64,000 nt of DNA from assembly GCA_002197995.1 (NCBI GenBank), contig NGZR01000005.1, forward strand, positions 2,976,001 through 3,040,000, read 5' to 3'. Position numbers and translations under genes: made by a program. This stretch comes from Gaeumannomyces sp. JS-464 (taxonomy: Eukaryota > Ascomycota > Sordariomycetes > Magnaporthales > Magnaporthaceae). Under the pieces are notes generated by a model that had not been told where the DNA came from, did no database searches, and saw nothing but the letters and a program-made list of their open reading frames with translations. Within the stretch, counting starts at the first letter, position 1, and every line of letters begins with the position of its first letter. Positions 52,336 to 64,000 of the stretch are shown one piece after another.

Positions 52336-54343
52336 ATGGACACACAACTGCAAATCTTCAAGCACATAGACTGCCCTGCGGGCAAGAAGTGCACTTCTGT
52401 CAGGTGTCTGTTCCGCCACGCCAACGAGGGAGAGACCAGAGACAGCGAGTCGGCCGAATCATCGTCCCAGGAGGGTCCGGACAGGAAGCGCCTGAAGTCG
52501 GGCGCAGACGAATATGATCCTACCGCGGCGCCCGTGTTGCTCCCAGATCTCCCAGCCGCAGACGCTGAATGGGCCGAAGACCCTACGCCTGATCCTGGTC
52601 TGTCGGTGATCAGGCCGCAGCCGAATGACCCCGTGCCAGTGACCACCAACAGCGCTACTTCACTTGCCAATGGTGCACCTCAGCGGACCGCTATCACGCC
52701 CGCCGCTCAAGAGGAAGCGCCCTGATGCATCGCCAGGAAACACCAACCCCCCGGCTGGTGTCAAAGCCATGGCCACTACACACGCCAAGAAGGCGCCGCA
52801 GAAGCCGCCCAGCAGCAGCAGCACCACCGACAAGGCACCTCCGGCAAAACATGAGGCTCTGCCGCCTCCCGTAGTGAGGAAACCAGAGACTCTCAACCCG
52901 AGGCCGCTAAAGTCGAACCCCGCCCGGTTCGAGGTCCGGTACCGGCTTATAAAGATGCTGCACGACGAGTACTCGCGCCTCAACAAGGAGTTGCAGAAAC
53001 TGCCCAAGGATGACGAAACCAAGAAGCTCATCCTCTCGGACCAGGAGATAATTTGGATGGCCCTCGATGAAGAGGAGAGCGCTGCGGCGCGAGAGAGCGT
53101 CTACTCGTCGGTGCTGAAGAGCAGGATAATGTCCTGCAAGAAGCTCTCGGTCGAGAAGTGGCGCGAGGAACGTAGACAGGCCATCAAAACGGCAGAGGCA
53201 GCCCTTTCCAAGAGCGACACGGGCTCGGCGGCGTCCAGCCAGCCCGTCGTCATCGAGACCGGCCTCACGGCAGTGCAGGAGGTGGTGTTGGCCACGACGA
53301 AGCTGCTGACTCCAATAACTGACCTAGCCAAGTTCGGCTACGTTCCCACGGTGCCATCGGAGGAGGAGATCGCCAAGGCGAAAGAGGCCGAGATCTTTAC
53401 GAAGGGTTGGGAGGTGTGTGACCGCTGCACCAAGAGATTTCAAGTCTTCCCCGGCCGGAGGGAGGAGGACGGCGCCTTAGCGTCGGGTGGGACATGCACA
53501 CACCACCCCGGCAAGGTCTACATCCCCAACCGGCAGACCACAGACCGCTCGGTCCCGGAGAAGCAGTACCGGTGCTGCGGCGAGACGGTCGGCCAGTCGG
53601 CGGGGTGCACCACCAAGGGCAACCACGTGTTCAAGACTACAGATCCCAAGCGTCTGGCCTGCCTCTGGAACTTCGCCGAGACCCCCGAGAACGCAAACGC
53701 GCCCCTCGACAGAGCCGTGTGTTTCGACTGCGAGATGGGCTACACGGTCAAGGGCTTCGAGCTGATCCGTCTGACGGCGACGTCCTGGCCCGGCGGCGAG
53801 GAGCTCGTCGACGTTCTGGTCCGGCCGTTCGGTGAGATCCTGGACCTGAACTCAGCCTACTCTGGAATCTACCCGGAGGACATCGTCAACGCCCGGCCGT
53901 TCTCCCTGGCCGTGGAAGACAAGCCCCCGCCGCCCAAGGAGGGCGAGCGCAAGCGGCTCCAGATTGTGTCCTCTCCCCTCGTCGCCCGGGACCTCCTATT
54001 CTCCCACATCACCAGGGAGACGCCGCTGATCGGCCACGGGCTCGAGAACGACCTCAACTGCCTCCGCGTGGTGCACCCGACGATCGTGGACACGGTGCTC
54101 CTCTACCCGCACAAGCGCGGCCTGCCCATCCGCAACGGCCTGAGGATGCTGATGCAGACGGTGCTCAACCGGCGGATCCAGGTCGAGGCCCCTGAGGGCG
54201 GCCTGCAGGGCCACGACAGCGCCGAGGACGCGAGGGCGGCTGGCGACCTGGTGAGGTGGAAGGTCAAAGGGCTGTGGGAGAAGATGCGGCGAGAGGGCTG
54301 GAAGGTTGTTGGTGAACGCCTCGTCCCCCCTGGCAAAGCATGA
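52336..54343 (+). CDS. REX3: RNA exonuclease Rex3 (DEDDh family)
   Basis: Rex3 trims 3' ends of RNase MRP RNA, snRNAs and other noncoding RNAs. The N terminus (MDTQLQIFKHIDCPAGKKCT ... CLFRHAN) is the CCCH-like knuckle usual in Rex3. The C-terminal exonuclease domain has the acidic motifs CFDCEMGYT (Exo I), LIGHGLENDLNCLRVVHPTI (Exo II) and GHDSAEDARAAGDL (Exo III, with the His of DEDDh). A second Cys-rich block (VCDRCTKRF, RCCGETVGQSAGC) precedes it. The two halves are in different frames. An 82-nt GT-AG intron (52602-52683) restores one frame and gives 641 aa. Its donor (GTCGGT) is weak, so a one-base indel near 52680 is the alternative. Convergent with PHB1. Confidence 0.9.
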
Positions 54344-54739
54344 AGAAGGGATATAGTAAAGGCTTGACGGCTTCCGGATACGTGCGTAGTATTTTAGGAT
54401 ATGGTCGAGGATACCGCAGCCCAAGCCTAGGTCCCTGTCCCTAGAGGGGATACCATGCGCTCGTCTGGCTCGTCTATGGAGTGAGGCCTCGCACAGGTCG
54501 AATCCTCCCCACCTAATGGTCCTTCCCATGCGCCTTGGTTGCGTCTCCTGGCAGAACATTGGCCAAGGGAAAATATTAACACATTCATAAGCGGGGAAGC
54601 TACACGTTTTGCCCATCCTAATATTACAACCGGAACTCCTGCTTAGCCACAGCCATCCACGGGCTGTCGCGGACCCCAATAACGGTGCAAGCACGCGCAC
54701 AGAACCATGACACTGCCTCCCATCCCCAGTCCCGCACGC
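54344..54739. other. Convergent 3' region of REX3 and PHB1
   Basis: About 400 nt expected to hold the two 3' UTRs. Nothing else seen. Confidence 0.55.
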
Positions 54740-55675
54740 CTATGCCCGACCGGCGTTTAGCAGGATATTGGACCCTTGCTTTCCTCCAGGTATGTAGGCG
54801 ACGTTGGGGTTCGAGGCCAGCGTCTGCGCGATCTCCCTGCTGGCCTCGATCTTGCGGATCTGGACGAGGCCGTCGCCGAACTTCGCGATGGCCCTGGAGA
54901 TGGTCTCGGCGCTCTCGGCCTCGCCCTCGGCGCGGATGACGTTCGCCTGGCGCTCCTGCTCGGCCTTCTCGACGATGAAGCGGGCGCGCTCGGCGTCCTG
55001 CTGCGCGATCTGCTTCTGCTCGACGGCCTTTGTGAACTCCTTGCCGAACGTCATGTGCGTGATGGAGACGTCCTCGAGCGCAATGTTGAACTCGGCCGCG
55101 CGCTTCATCAGGTCGGCGCGGATGCGCTGCGACACGGCCTCGCGCTGCGTGATGAGCTCGGCCGCGTCGAACTGCGCCACGATGGACTTGAGGACCTCGT
55201 TCCCGATGGACGGGAGCACGCGCTCGTCGTAGTCTTTGCCGAGGTTCTAAGCGGAGGGCGTTAGCATGCATGCGGCCCGCAGTTTTTCCCCGCACCAAAG
55301 AGGGACACGAAAGCAGAAGAAATCCAGAGGAACAAAGTCGGGGGGCAGCGCACCTGGTAGATCTTGGGCAGGGCCTTGACCTCGGGCCGGTGCAGGACCC
55401 TGAGGGTCAGGCTGACCATCTGCAGGTCCTTGCTACCGGTGGTTGTGGCGATCATCCGGGGCTTGGTGCGGACGTCGAAGATGATGGCGCGCTGCAGCCA
55501 GGGGATGCGGAAGTGGGTGCCCTCGCTGACGACCTCCTCCCTGACTCCGGAGATGCGGTCGAAGATGACCGCCCTCGAGCCGCCCTTGACGTCGTAGATG
55601 GAGTTGGCCGCCGGTCGAGACGAGGGCGCCGCCGAGCAGCAGCGAGAGGCTGCCTCCCATGCGTCTTGCGGCCAT
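54740..55675 (-). CDS. PHB1: Prohibitin-1 (mitochondrial inner-membrane scaffold)
   Basis: Phb1 forms ring complexes with Phb2 in the mitochondrial inner membrane and supports protease control and cristae organisation. Exon 1 (55675-55354) and exon 2 (55246-54740) flank a 107-nt intron with donor GTGCGC. Conserved blocks are [15 protein letters not shown] (membrane anchor), [80 protein letters not shown] and the coiled-coil [20 protein letters not shown]. One extra base near 55608-55614 (ACCGGCGGCC) puts the first 22 codons out of frame with the rest. Since the protein is otherwise complete and normally required for mitochondrial health, an assembly error is the best explanation. Divergent from QCR8. 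Confidence 0.93.
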
Positions 55676-56172
55676 GGTGGGCTGACTGGGGAAAGGGTCG
55701 TCGGCTGGTTGGCGGGCGAGAAGCCGGCTTCTGATCTCGAGTTAGCCTGGCCTGTCAGGACTGGTTCTGCCGTCGTCGTCGTGATCGTCGTCGTGATCGT
55801 CGTCGCGCTTTTCGTTCGTTTCTTTCGTCAGCTGGTCGTCGTCGTCGCCGTCGGTACCTGCGGATGAATGAGAGCTGCTTAGCGTTCAAAATCGAGCTCG
55901 AGGCTCCACCCAGACGGTGCGGAGCTCTCGGTCGGGCGGGTGGGGTGGCCGCCCGCAAATAGTGGCACACCACTGGCTGTCCAGTGAGCTAAACCGGATT
56001 AGGGAGCACAAGGTCAGAATTTCGGGAACTTGTCGTCGAACATCCAACATCGGGTATTCTCGATTTCACGAAATCCTCTGCCAGCCGAAGCAGCTTCAAA
56101 ACCCGCCCGCCAATTACCCACGCACGACCGACCCCGTCCACGTCCACGAAAACACCCGAACCCGAGCTCACG
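55676..56172. promoter_or_regulatory. Shared divergent upstream region of PHB1 and QCR8
   Basis: 497 nt separate the two start codons. A (CGT)n-type microsatellite with GATCGTCGT repeats lies at about 55771-55806, on the PHB1 side. Both flanking genes encode mitochondrial inner-membrane proteins, so co-regulation is plausible. No individual factor site could be assigned. Confidence 0.5.
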
Positions 56173-57010
56173 ATGCGGCCGACCCAGACTCTCCTCGGCG
56201 GTGGCGGCGACGCCCCTGTGGGCAAGTACAACAGGTACGCGCGCGCGCTGTCCTCCATGTCAAACCGTCAATTGGGGAGGGCGCAACGAGGGAGGCGTGC
56301 GGGCCTTGGCTCTGCCGCTCCTAGGCGCTGCGTTGTCGTGTGCTTGCTTCTCGCTGGCTCGCGACACACAATTGGCAACATGTCTGACGAATCTCGTTGC
56401 TGACGCAGGACACAAAATCCTCTAGGTTCATCGGCGGATGGGGTGGCTTTGGTGAGTCAATTCCGGCGACGAGACGGTAGACGCAGGCACAGTTGCGCGA
56501 TAGGAGGGGGAACTATACGGCGAGGCGGAACAGCAACAACCGACGACATGGAATTCTTGTCCTTCGATCTCGATAGTACTTGGGCGGCATTCTCGAAACA
56601 CGATTTGGGCACATTTTGGTCGAGACAGTGGTAGCGGGGCATGTACTGGCGCTGACCGGCTCGTCATTTTTCCCTCGTCCTCAGGTGGCCAGAAGCAGAA
56701 GGGAATCATCTCGTACGGCATTACCCCGAACCGGCAACGAGTGCTCGCCGGCGCCGCGAACGCCGCCGTCTTCAACACCTGGCGGCGGTTCAGGGCGCAG
56801 GTCCTCTACGTGGTCCCGCCCTTTGTCGCCGCTTACTACGCCATGGAGTGGGCTATCAAGAGGTAAAGGACTCGGAATCCCCGTCGACTACTTTCGTTAC
56901 CTCTCCGTGTGACCAGGCTGAGATGTAACTGACGCTTGGAATCCTATCACCACCCACACAGGAACGAGTACCTGTACTCCAAGGAGGGTCGCCACGAGCT
57001 TGAGGCCTAA
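56173..57010 (+). CDS. QCR8: Cytochrome b-c1 complex subunit 8 (ubiquinol-cytochrome c reductase)
   Basis: Four exons (56173-56234, 56426-56451, 56685-56862, 56962-57010), including a 26-nt micro-exon, give 104 aa. Intron phases (2, 1, 2) are all consistent. The protein reads MRPTQTLLGGGGDAP ... GKYNRFIGGWGGFGGQKQKG, SYGITPNRQRVLAGAANAAV and FNTWRRFRAQ. One transmembrane helix follows (VLYVVPPFVAAYYAMEWAIK), then the matrix-exposed tail NEYLYSKEGRHELEA. This is the small complex III subunit that packs against cytochrome b near the Qi side. Length and topology match the family. Intact. Confidence 0.93.
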
Positions 57011-57696
57011 GGTCGCGAGATATGACGTTGGTCCAGAATCATGGTCATCAAGATCAACGGAGCCGTGGAGGATCGCATCGCTTGCTGTAGACAAGACTTG
57101 TACATCACTACCGCCTACTAGACTCTGGAATGGATGGAGAAAAGAACTGATTGGCCAACGTTGGAAGCTTGGAACACGACGTCGACCAAGCAGACCTTGG
57201 ACTAACTCACGAGTTTGCGATTGCGGCCCATCCGATGTGTGCATGGCGCTTCAAATTGCCATCTCACCAGCTTGCAGCTTCACTAAAATGTCGTTGTTTG
57301 CCGCCCAGTACCGTCACGCCACGGACGCCTTTGCAATAGTAAACATGGAAGCGACCTGCATTTCTTTTAGTTCATTTATTGGACATACGTATCTCATGAT
57401 ACAACCCTCCCAAATGTTGTGATAGTCCATCGACATGTGAGGCTTATTTGTCTGAACGCAACCCTACGAGGCCCCTTAGTTTGCCCCGCTAACCCGGGTT
57501 GTGATCTGGTCAATCACAGCTTAGTTCACACACGAAGGTTCTTTTATTCCCATTCCATGTCCAACTCGCAATCTGTCGAATCGCAAAAACTCAAAGTCTT
57601 TCTACGGCCTCCCTCACTATCTAAACCGCGAATGGCTTAATCCATCGCGGATCTCCTTTCGGCCGGCCTGGCGATTGACGCGGGTGAGTCTCTGCC
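57011..57696. other. Spacer with an upstream frame that may belong to FOL3
   Basis: Near 57575-57665 one frame reads SFYGLPHYLNREWLNPSRIS. It could be an upstream exon or N-terminal extension of the next gene, but joining it needs at least one frame change. Otherwise 3' UTR and promoter sequence. Confidence 0.4.
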
Positions 57697-58946
57697 ATGA
57701 TCAAACTCGGTCTTGGCCGCATAAGTTTGCTGGCCAACCTCAATAGCCAGCACCTCTGGAAGGCAGTACACGTCGCCGGCACCAACGGCAAGGGCTCAAT
57801 ATGCGCCTACATCTCGCGCCTTCTGCTCCTTGACGGGTCGCGGAAAGTGGGCGAATTCACGTCGCCGGCCCTCATAGACGCCTGGGATGGCATCAAGTTG
57901 CAGGGCAAGCCCGTGAGCGAGCAGACATTCTCCGACGCATGGAGAGCAGTCAGTCTGGCGGATGCCAAAGAGAATATTCAGGCGACCGAATTCGAAAGGA
58001 TGACGGCGGCCGCCATTGAGGTCTTCCAAAGGGATCCCGTCGACTACGCCGTCGTCGAGACTGGCCTGGGCGGCGCAACCGATGCTACCAACGTCCTGGA
58101 GAACAAGGCCGTCACCGTGATCTCTAAGATTGGTCTGGATCACCAGCAACTTCTCGGAGACACCATGAGGAGATCGCGTTGAGCAAGGCCGGCATCATGC
58201 GCAAGGGGGTCCCCTGCGTCGTCGACGGCAGCAACCCGCCCGAGGTCATGGACGTGCTCCGGCGCCACGCGCGTGAGGTCGGCACCGAAATCACAGTGGC
58301 GAGCGTGCCGCCAGGCCTGGAGACGAGGCTGCTGCGGAGGGGTCTGCCGCCGCACAAGATACAAAACATGGCCTGCGCCATGCACGCCTACTACCTCCTC
58401 CAGGGACAGCAGCCCTCGCCCCAGCCGGTGTCCCCGCTGCGGCTACTACGGAGTATCCAGGGCATGACGGTGCCCGGCAGGCTCCAGAAGATAGATCTCG
58501 GGGGCTTGACAAGGCATACAGCCAAGGTCGAGGCTCTGCTGGACGGCGCACACAACGTGCAGTCTGCAGAAGCGCTCGCCGCTTACGTTGACAAGCACCT
58601 CCGTGGTGGTACGGAGGGCCTCGGTGCTGTCACCTGGGTTCTGTCTATGAGCGCCGGGAAGGACCACGAGGCTATCATCAAGACAATCCTCCATCCACAG
58701 GATCACGTTGTCGCCACTGAGTTTGGCGAACTGCCGGATATGCCCTGGGTGAGGCCGGAAACGGCGGACAACATCCTCACACTTGTCGATCGGCCAGGGT
58801 TTGAGGGCTCCAGGTGGTCTATACCCAAGCCAATAGACGCTGTCCGGGTCGCCTTGTCGAGTGAGGAGCCGGTTGTCATTGCAGGCAGTTTGTATCTTGT
58901 CAGGCATATTCTCCGCGAGCTTCGCACATTTTGTCAGGACGACTAG
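57697..58946 (+). CDS. FOL3: Dihydrofolate synthase (folylpolyglutamate synthase family)
   Basis: Adds the first glutamate to dihydropteroate in folate synthesis. Starting MIKLGLGRISLLANLN, the chain has the P-loop HVAGTNGKGSICAYIS, FTSPALIDAWDGIKL, VETGLGGATDATNVLENKAV and SKIGLDHQQLLGDT. It continues one frame over with EIALSKAGIMRKGVPCVVDG, VPGRLQKIDLG, LLDGAHNVQSAEALAAYVD, WVLSMSAGKDHEAI and VVIAGSLYLVRHIL. The shift, one missing base near 58163-58167, falls between GDT and EEIALSKAG. The protein is otherwise complete at about 415 aa, without introns in this span. The true N terminus may extend upstream. A single assembly indel is more likely than loss of a folate gene. Confidence 0.9.
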
Positions 58947-60031
58947 TCGTGACGGCCTAGGTACATGCTATCACTTCTCAAGACCTAGGCAGGCCTACCT
59001 AGAAGTATTATTCCCAGTCGCCCAGACTGACAAGTTCGATGGATCGAGATGCGAGCTCATGCATGAAACCGCGCCTATGAAATAGTGGGGACGACCTGAA
59101 TCTCTAGCGTTCTTTGAGCTGCAGAAGCCACGCGAAGGCCCTGACGAAGCACACCCCTCGGGCGGCTCTTCGCTGATTTTCTTTGACAGCCAAACAGCCC
59201 AGCACATGGGTCGCACGGAAAGGGGGCCAGGTCCAAACAGGGGTTAGCCATTGCTCCAAATCGAGCGAGAAAAGACAAAACGGAAAGCCGCTCGTTTCCT
59301 GTAACGTGACGGCGCTGGGTCGAGACGAAAAGACGCCGTTCTGGCGGTCCCGTGCTAAGAAAAGCCAATTAATGCCACAAAGGCGCGAGCTGAGGCCTGA
59401 ACTCTGTCCTCAGCGAGGACGGCGCGGAGGTTGTCCCTGCCATCGGGCTCAAATTGTGATCGAGTCTTGGTCCACCCCCTTTTTCCCCTCTGCACCACTG
59501 AGAAGACTGGGAGTGGAAGGCCTGCAGGCTCGTTTTTAGCACATACGCAGCCGAGGTTGACGACGTGCAGTGATCCTCTCAATCTTCCCCATCCATTGAC
59601 ATAATTGGAGAGCCCCTTCCCCAACAACCATTGAACGGCCCAACCAGCCAGATCAGCAGGCCACCGGGGACCCGTCGTTCGTTTTTCTTCACGCCCCGTC
59701 TCGCCGTCCACCGCCAGCATCAGCTAGCCCCATCTTGCGCTGTGTGCGCATCGGCTTGGACACAGTGGCCTATGCTCCGTCGGGGCCTGCGCATCGACGC
59801 GCCGTGATTGATCTTCGAGCTTAGACCACCTGGCACCGACAAACGGGAGCTGGAGGAAGAAAAAAAAAATCGCCTCAGTCCTGCCGCTTACCTCCCCACC
59901 ACCATAGGTACCAACCTGACGAGTGAGCCGACCGAACTGCACCGCGACCCATTCACGCCTCTCCCCCGACACCCGTCCCGGCCTGCGACGAGCTTCATGG
60001 CTGGCCCGAGGTCGCCGTGGCCGACGGAAAC
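58947..60031. other. Intergenic, FOL3 3' region and NEM1 promoter
   Basis: CCTAGGTA and CCTAGGCAGGCCTACC motifs cluster at 58958-59002, just after the FOL3 stop. No gene seen. Confidence 0.5.
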
Positions 60032-61887
60032 ATGAACTCGCTGAACATCATCTCAGCAAGAGTCTCCCCTCCCGCCAGCCCCGTGCCGTCGCGATCCAAT
60101 TCCCTCAGTGCTATCGGTCTGACCGTCACCGCGGCCGATACTGAGTCTGCTACGCCCTCCGCAACCCGTCGCGGGTCGAAAGATGTTGCCCCGGACCCGG
60201 AGAACCCGACGATAAAACCCGAGTCTACTCCTCTCGAGGGCAACGACACCACTGCTTCTGTTCCTGCCGCTACCGCCCTCGACCGCCTCCTGCCACCGCT
60301 GGCGACGACGACGACGACGACGCAGAGCTGACCGAGTCCGACCCGCTGCTGCCGACTGATCCGGCGCCGTCCAAAGAGAAAGAGATGGGCCCGCGATATT
60401 CTAGCTGGCACCGGCTGCCGCGTCGCTTCGCCTGCTCCGTCATCGACAGCCTACGATGGGTGCTCACGACGTTTGTGTCCACTCCGAGCTACTACCTGAT
60501 CGCCTGGCTCTACGATGAGAACGGCACCTTCGCCCCGCTCCTGCAGCTGCGCAAGTTGTTTGGCGTGGCGGCCGGGCCCGGAAACAGGCGGCCGACTACT
60601 ACGCCGGAAGCAGCGGGAGCAATTTTGACGAGAAGCAGGGATATGGCACGATGAAGGGTGGGGGCAGACGGTTGGTGTCGTCGGCCTACTCGTCGTCGGG
60701 GTTATCCTCAGAGTCCGAGTCCGACGACAGGGGCAGTGGGCTGCAGGGTCGCGACGCAGGTGCCACCACGGTTGCTACTGGCAGCAGCAGGCACGCGCGG
60801 TCAAAGTCGGCATCGCCCTCGGAGGAGATTTCGCCGGCGCGCAAGTCGATACGTATAAAGCTACATAGCGACGACGCGCTGCGCCAGCGCAAGCATCGCA
60901 AGACGCAGTCTACAAGTTCCAACACGGGCGGCGGCGGGACGGGAGGCGGCCTGCGGCCGCCCAACGACATCTCGGCACAGCTCAAGTCGCCGACGTCGCC
61001 CGCGGGTGCGCTTACCAAGTACCCCAAGACGCCCGCTCCGCCACGGGCCGCTGGTGCCGAGGCGGCAGCCATCGTACATCAACCTGGAGCCGACGGACAA
61101 GACACACCAAAAGACGCTTATCCTCGACCTGGACGAGACTCTGATCCACAGCATGTCCAAGGGGGCAGGATGAGTTCGGGGCACATGGTCGAGGTGCGCC
61201 TGAACACGACATACATGGGCATGACGGGGCAGGCGTCCATAGGGCCGCAGCACCCGATTCTTTACTACGTGCATAAGCGACCGCATTGCGACCATTTCCT
61301 ACGAAGGGTAAGGCCTCTCTACATCTCCGGGACCCATGAAACTTCGTATTGTCCACGGACCATTACCGCAGGGTGGGGAGGATCAGTGTTATTGACTCGA
61401 TGTTTTCCCTCTCATTTTCCCAGGTGTGCAAATGGTACAACCTTGTGGTCTTTACGGCTTCAGTGCAGGAGTACGCAGACCCGGTGATCGACTGGCTGGA
61501 GTCGGAAAGGAAGTTCTTCTCGGCGAGGTACTACCGGCAGCACTGCACGTTCCGGCACGGGGCCTTCATCAAGGATCTGAGCTCGGTCGAGCCGGACCTG
61601 AGCAAGGTCATGATCCTGGACAACAGCCCGCTGAGCTACATGTTCCATCAGGGTAAGCCGATATTCGTGACGTCGTCTCTCCCCCCTTGGTGCCCATGGC
61701 CCGCGGGCGTTGGCTGACGCGTTGCGGCCCGACAGATAACGCCATCCCAATACAAGGCTGGATCAACGACCCGACGGATAACGACCTCCTGCACCTCGTC
61801 CCTCTGCTCGAGGGCCTGCAGTATGTTTCCGACGTTAGAGCTCTTCTTGCATTGCGAGGCGGAGAGGATGGGCAGCACATGGCATGA
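60032..61887 (+). CDS. NEM1: Nuclear envelope morphology protein 1, lipin phosphatase catalytic subunit
   Basis: Nem1 with Spo7 dephosphorylates lipin (Pah1) at the ER/nuclear envelope. Landmarks are MNSLNIISARVSPPASP at the start, RRFACSVIDSLRWVL with a membrane segment (FVSTPSYYLIAWLYD), and the HAD/FCP1-like phosphatase domain with TLILDLDETLIHSMS (catalytic DxDxT), VCKWYNLVVFTASVQEYADP, HGAFIKDLSSVEPDLSKVMI, LDNSPLSYMFHQDNAIPIQG and DVRALLALRGGEDG before the stop. Introns 61308-61423 and 61653-61735 are canonical. The coding frame changes four times, near 60295-60302, 60580-60586, 61043-61048 and 61161-61166, each by one base and mostly at G or A runs. The protein is otherwise complete, so these are probably assembly indels. 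Asp-rich codons form a short GAC repeat near 60303-60321. Confidence 0.9.
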
Positions 61888-62525
61888 CCTGGCGTCTCTA
61901 CAGAACGGGCGGGGCACACGCCTTTTAGTCGGGGAACCACGAAGGTGTATGTGCCGCCGAGTAGAGCACATGACTGTCCGCCTATTGTCTATTATTCCGC
62001 TTCTTCCAAATGTTTTATTTCACACTTTACCAAAAGCGCAAATAATCTGTCTTTGCTCTTCTAGACAGCTCCTGTGTCGCCGCAGCATAGGGGGTCGCAA
62101 TTTCTGTTGTGAATCTTTACTCGGGAGCGTTTTGGAGCTGCCCGCCTCCTCAGAATCGACCACAGATGACACCTGTGGGGTGGCCAGCCTACCAATCGAT
62201 CCCATGCAACATGCATAAACTGCCATCAGGACGTCCTTGTGACCGACACCTCTTTGGCCAGGCGTTGTTGAGAGCAGGTTATTAGACCGTTGATTTAAAT
62301 ACACCGACCAGGGCCACAAAAGTTCCTCCAGGCACGCTCCAATTTCGCCTAGCCAAATTTTGTTGCCCCCTTTTCTTTGCTGCTCGCTCGCTTGCTTTCA
62401 TCATACGACTCTCTCAGGCCTTTTTTTTTTTTCCTTACATGAAGCGCGGGCATCATCCTAGACAATCCTTGAAAGAGGCGAGATTTCAAGCAACGCTTGC
62501 CCCAGGCCCGGACCCGGCCAGGCCC
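61888..62525. other. Convergent 3' region of NEM1 and SFA1
   Basis: About 640 nt holding both 3' UTRs. A T-rich tract lies near 62419-62432. No gene seen. Confidence 0.55.
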
Positions 62526-63818
<1,293 letters not shown>

Positions 63819-64000
63819 CTTGTGGGTATGCAAGGAGGTTGCCGTGCAGTTGAAGCTAAGCTAGCTAATGAGGCCTGCTGCCGGCAAGCTATCTGTCTGT
63901 CTGTCTGTCCGTCTGTCTGTTCGGTGGAACTGACTTGGGAAATCCGAGATGCCTGCCTCGGACCAGCTCGTGAACAGCACTTGACTCTTGTTGTTTTCTG
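63819..64000. promoter_or_regulatory. SFA1 upstream region with a TCTG microsatellite
   Basis: Sequence 5' of the SFA1 start on the minus strand. It contains a (TCTG)n run with one interruption at 63891-63920. No factor site assigned. Confidence 0.5.

Overview
The window looks like nuclear DNA of a filamentous ascomycete, most probably a Sordariomycete. The genes carry short GT-AG introns (about 60-240 nt, often with a CTAAC or CTGAC branch site). Coding sequence is GC-rich, intergenic DNA has CCTAGGTA-type motifs, and there are Pol III tRNA genes, one with an intron. Conserved genes read like fungal Prp2, Nth1, Nem1, prohibitin-1, Qcr8 and glutathione-dependent formaldehyde dehydrogenase. 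No rRNA, CRISPR or bacterial operon structure was seen. The species cannot be named from sequence alone.

Layout. 1-8.8 kb: a broken GH45 endoglucanase gene, tRNA-Arg(ACG), a GH79-like secreted glycosidase with a possible GPI tail, and a small unidentified gene. 9-19 kb: gene-poor, relic-rich DNA holding a gypsy-type reverse transcriptase fragment with a 29-nt G tract, a PIF1/Helitron-like helicase fragment, a decayed Cys-rich protein, a membrane protein of unknown family and a broken DUF2841 (YDR124W-like) gene. 19.8-22.5 kb: tRNA-Cys(GCA) and a secreted bilirubin-oxidase-like multicopper oxidase. 26-27 kb: a hypothetical protein. 27.5-30.5 kb: DEAH helicase Prp2. 34.9-43.7 kb: an AN1 zinc-finger protein, endonuclease III (NTH1), a coiled-coil protein, and a four-exon gene of unknown family with N-terminal tandem repeats, a cysteine cluster and a basic tail. 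44-49 kb: a decayed island with protein-like but interrupted frames. 49-64 kb: a dense housekeeping block with a DUF676 lipase (Lpl1-like), REX3, PHB1, QCR8, FOL3, NEM1 and SFA1/FDH.

Functional links. PHB1 and QCR8 both encode mitochondrial inner-membrane proteins and are divergently transcribed from about 0.5 kb of shared sequence. The GH45, GH79 and multicopper oxidase genes fit a plant-biomass-degrading lifestyle. The rest is ordinary mixed housekeeping content; I see no convincing biosynthetic or defence cluster.

Caution. Several conserved genes (PHB1, FOL3, SFA1, NEM1, the multicopper oxidase) are each interrupted by one or more single-base frameshifts, often at short homopolymers, although the proteins are otherwise intact. 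The simplest reading is residual indel error in the assembly. True pseudogenes must therefore be judged on other evidence, such as the in-frame stop in GH45.
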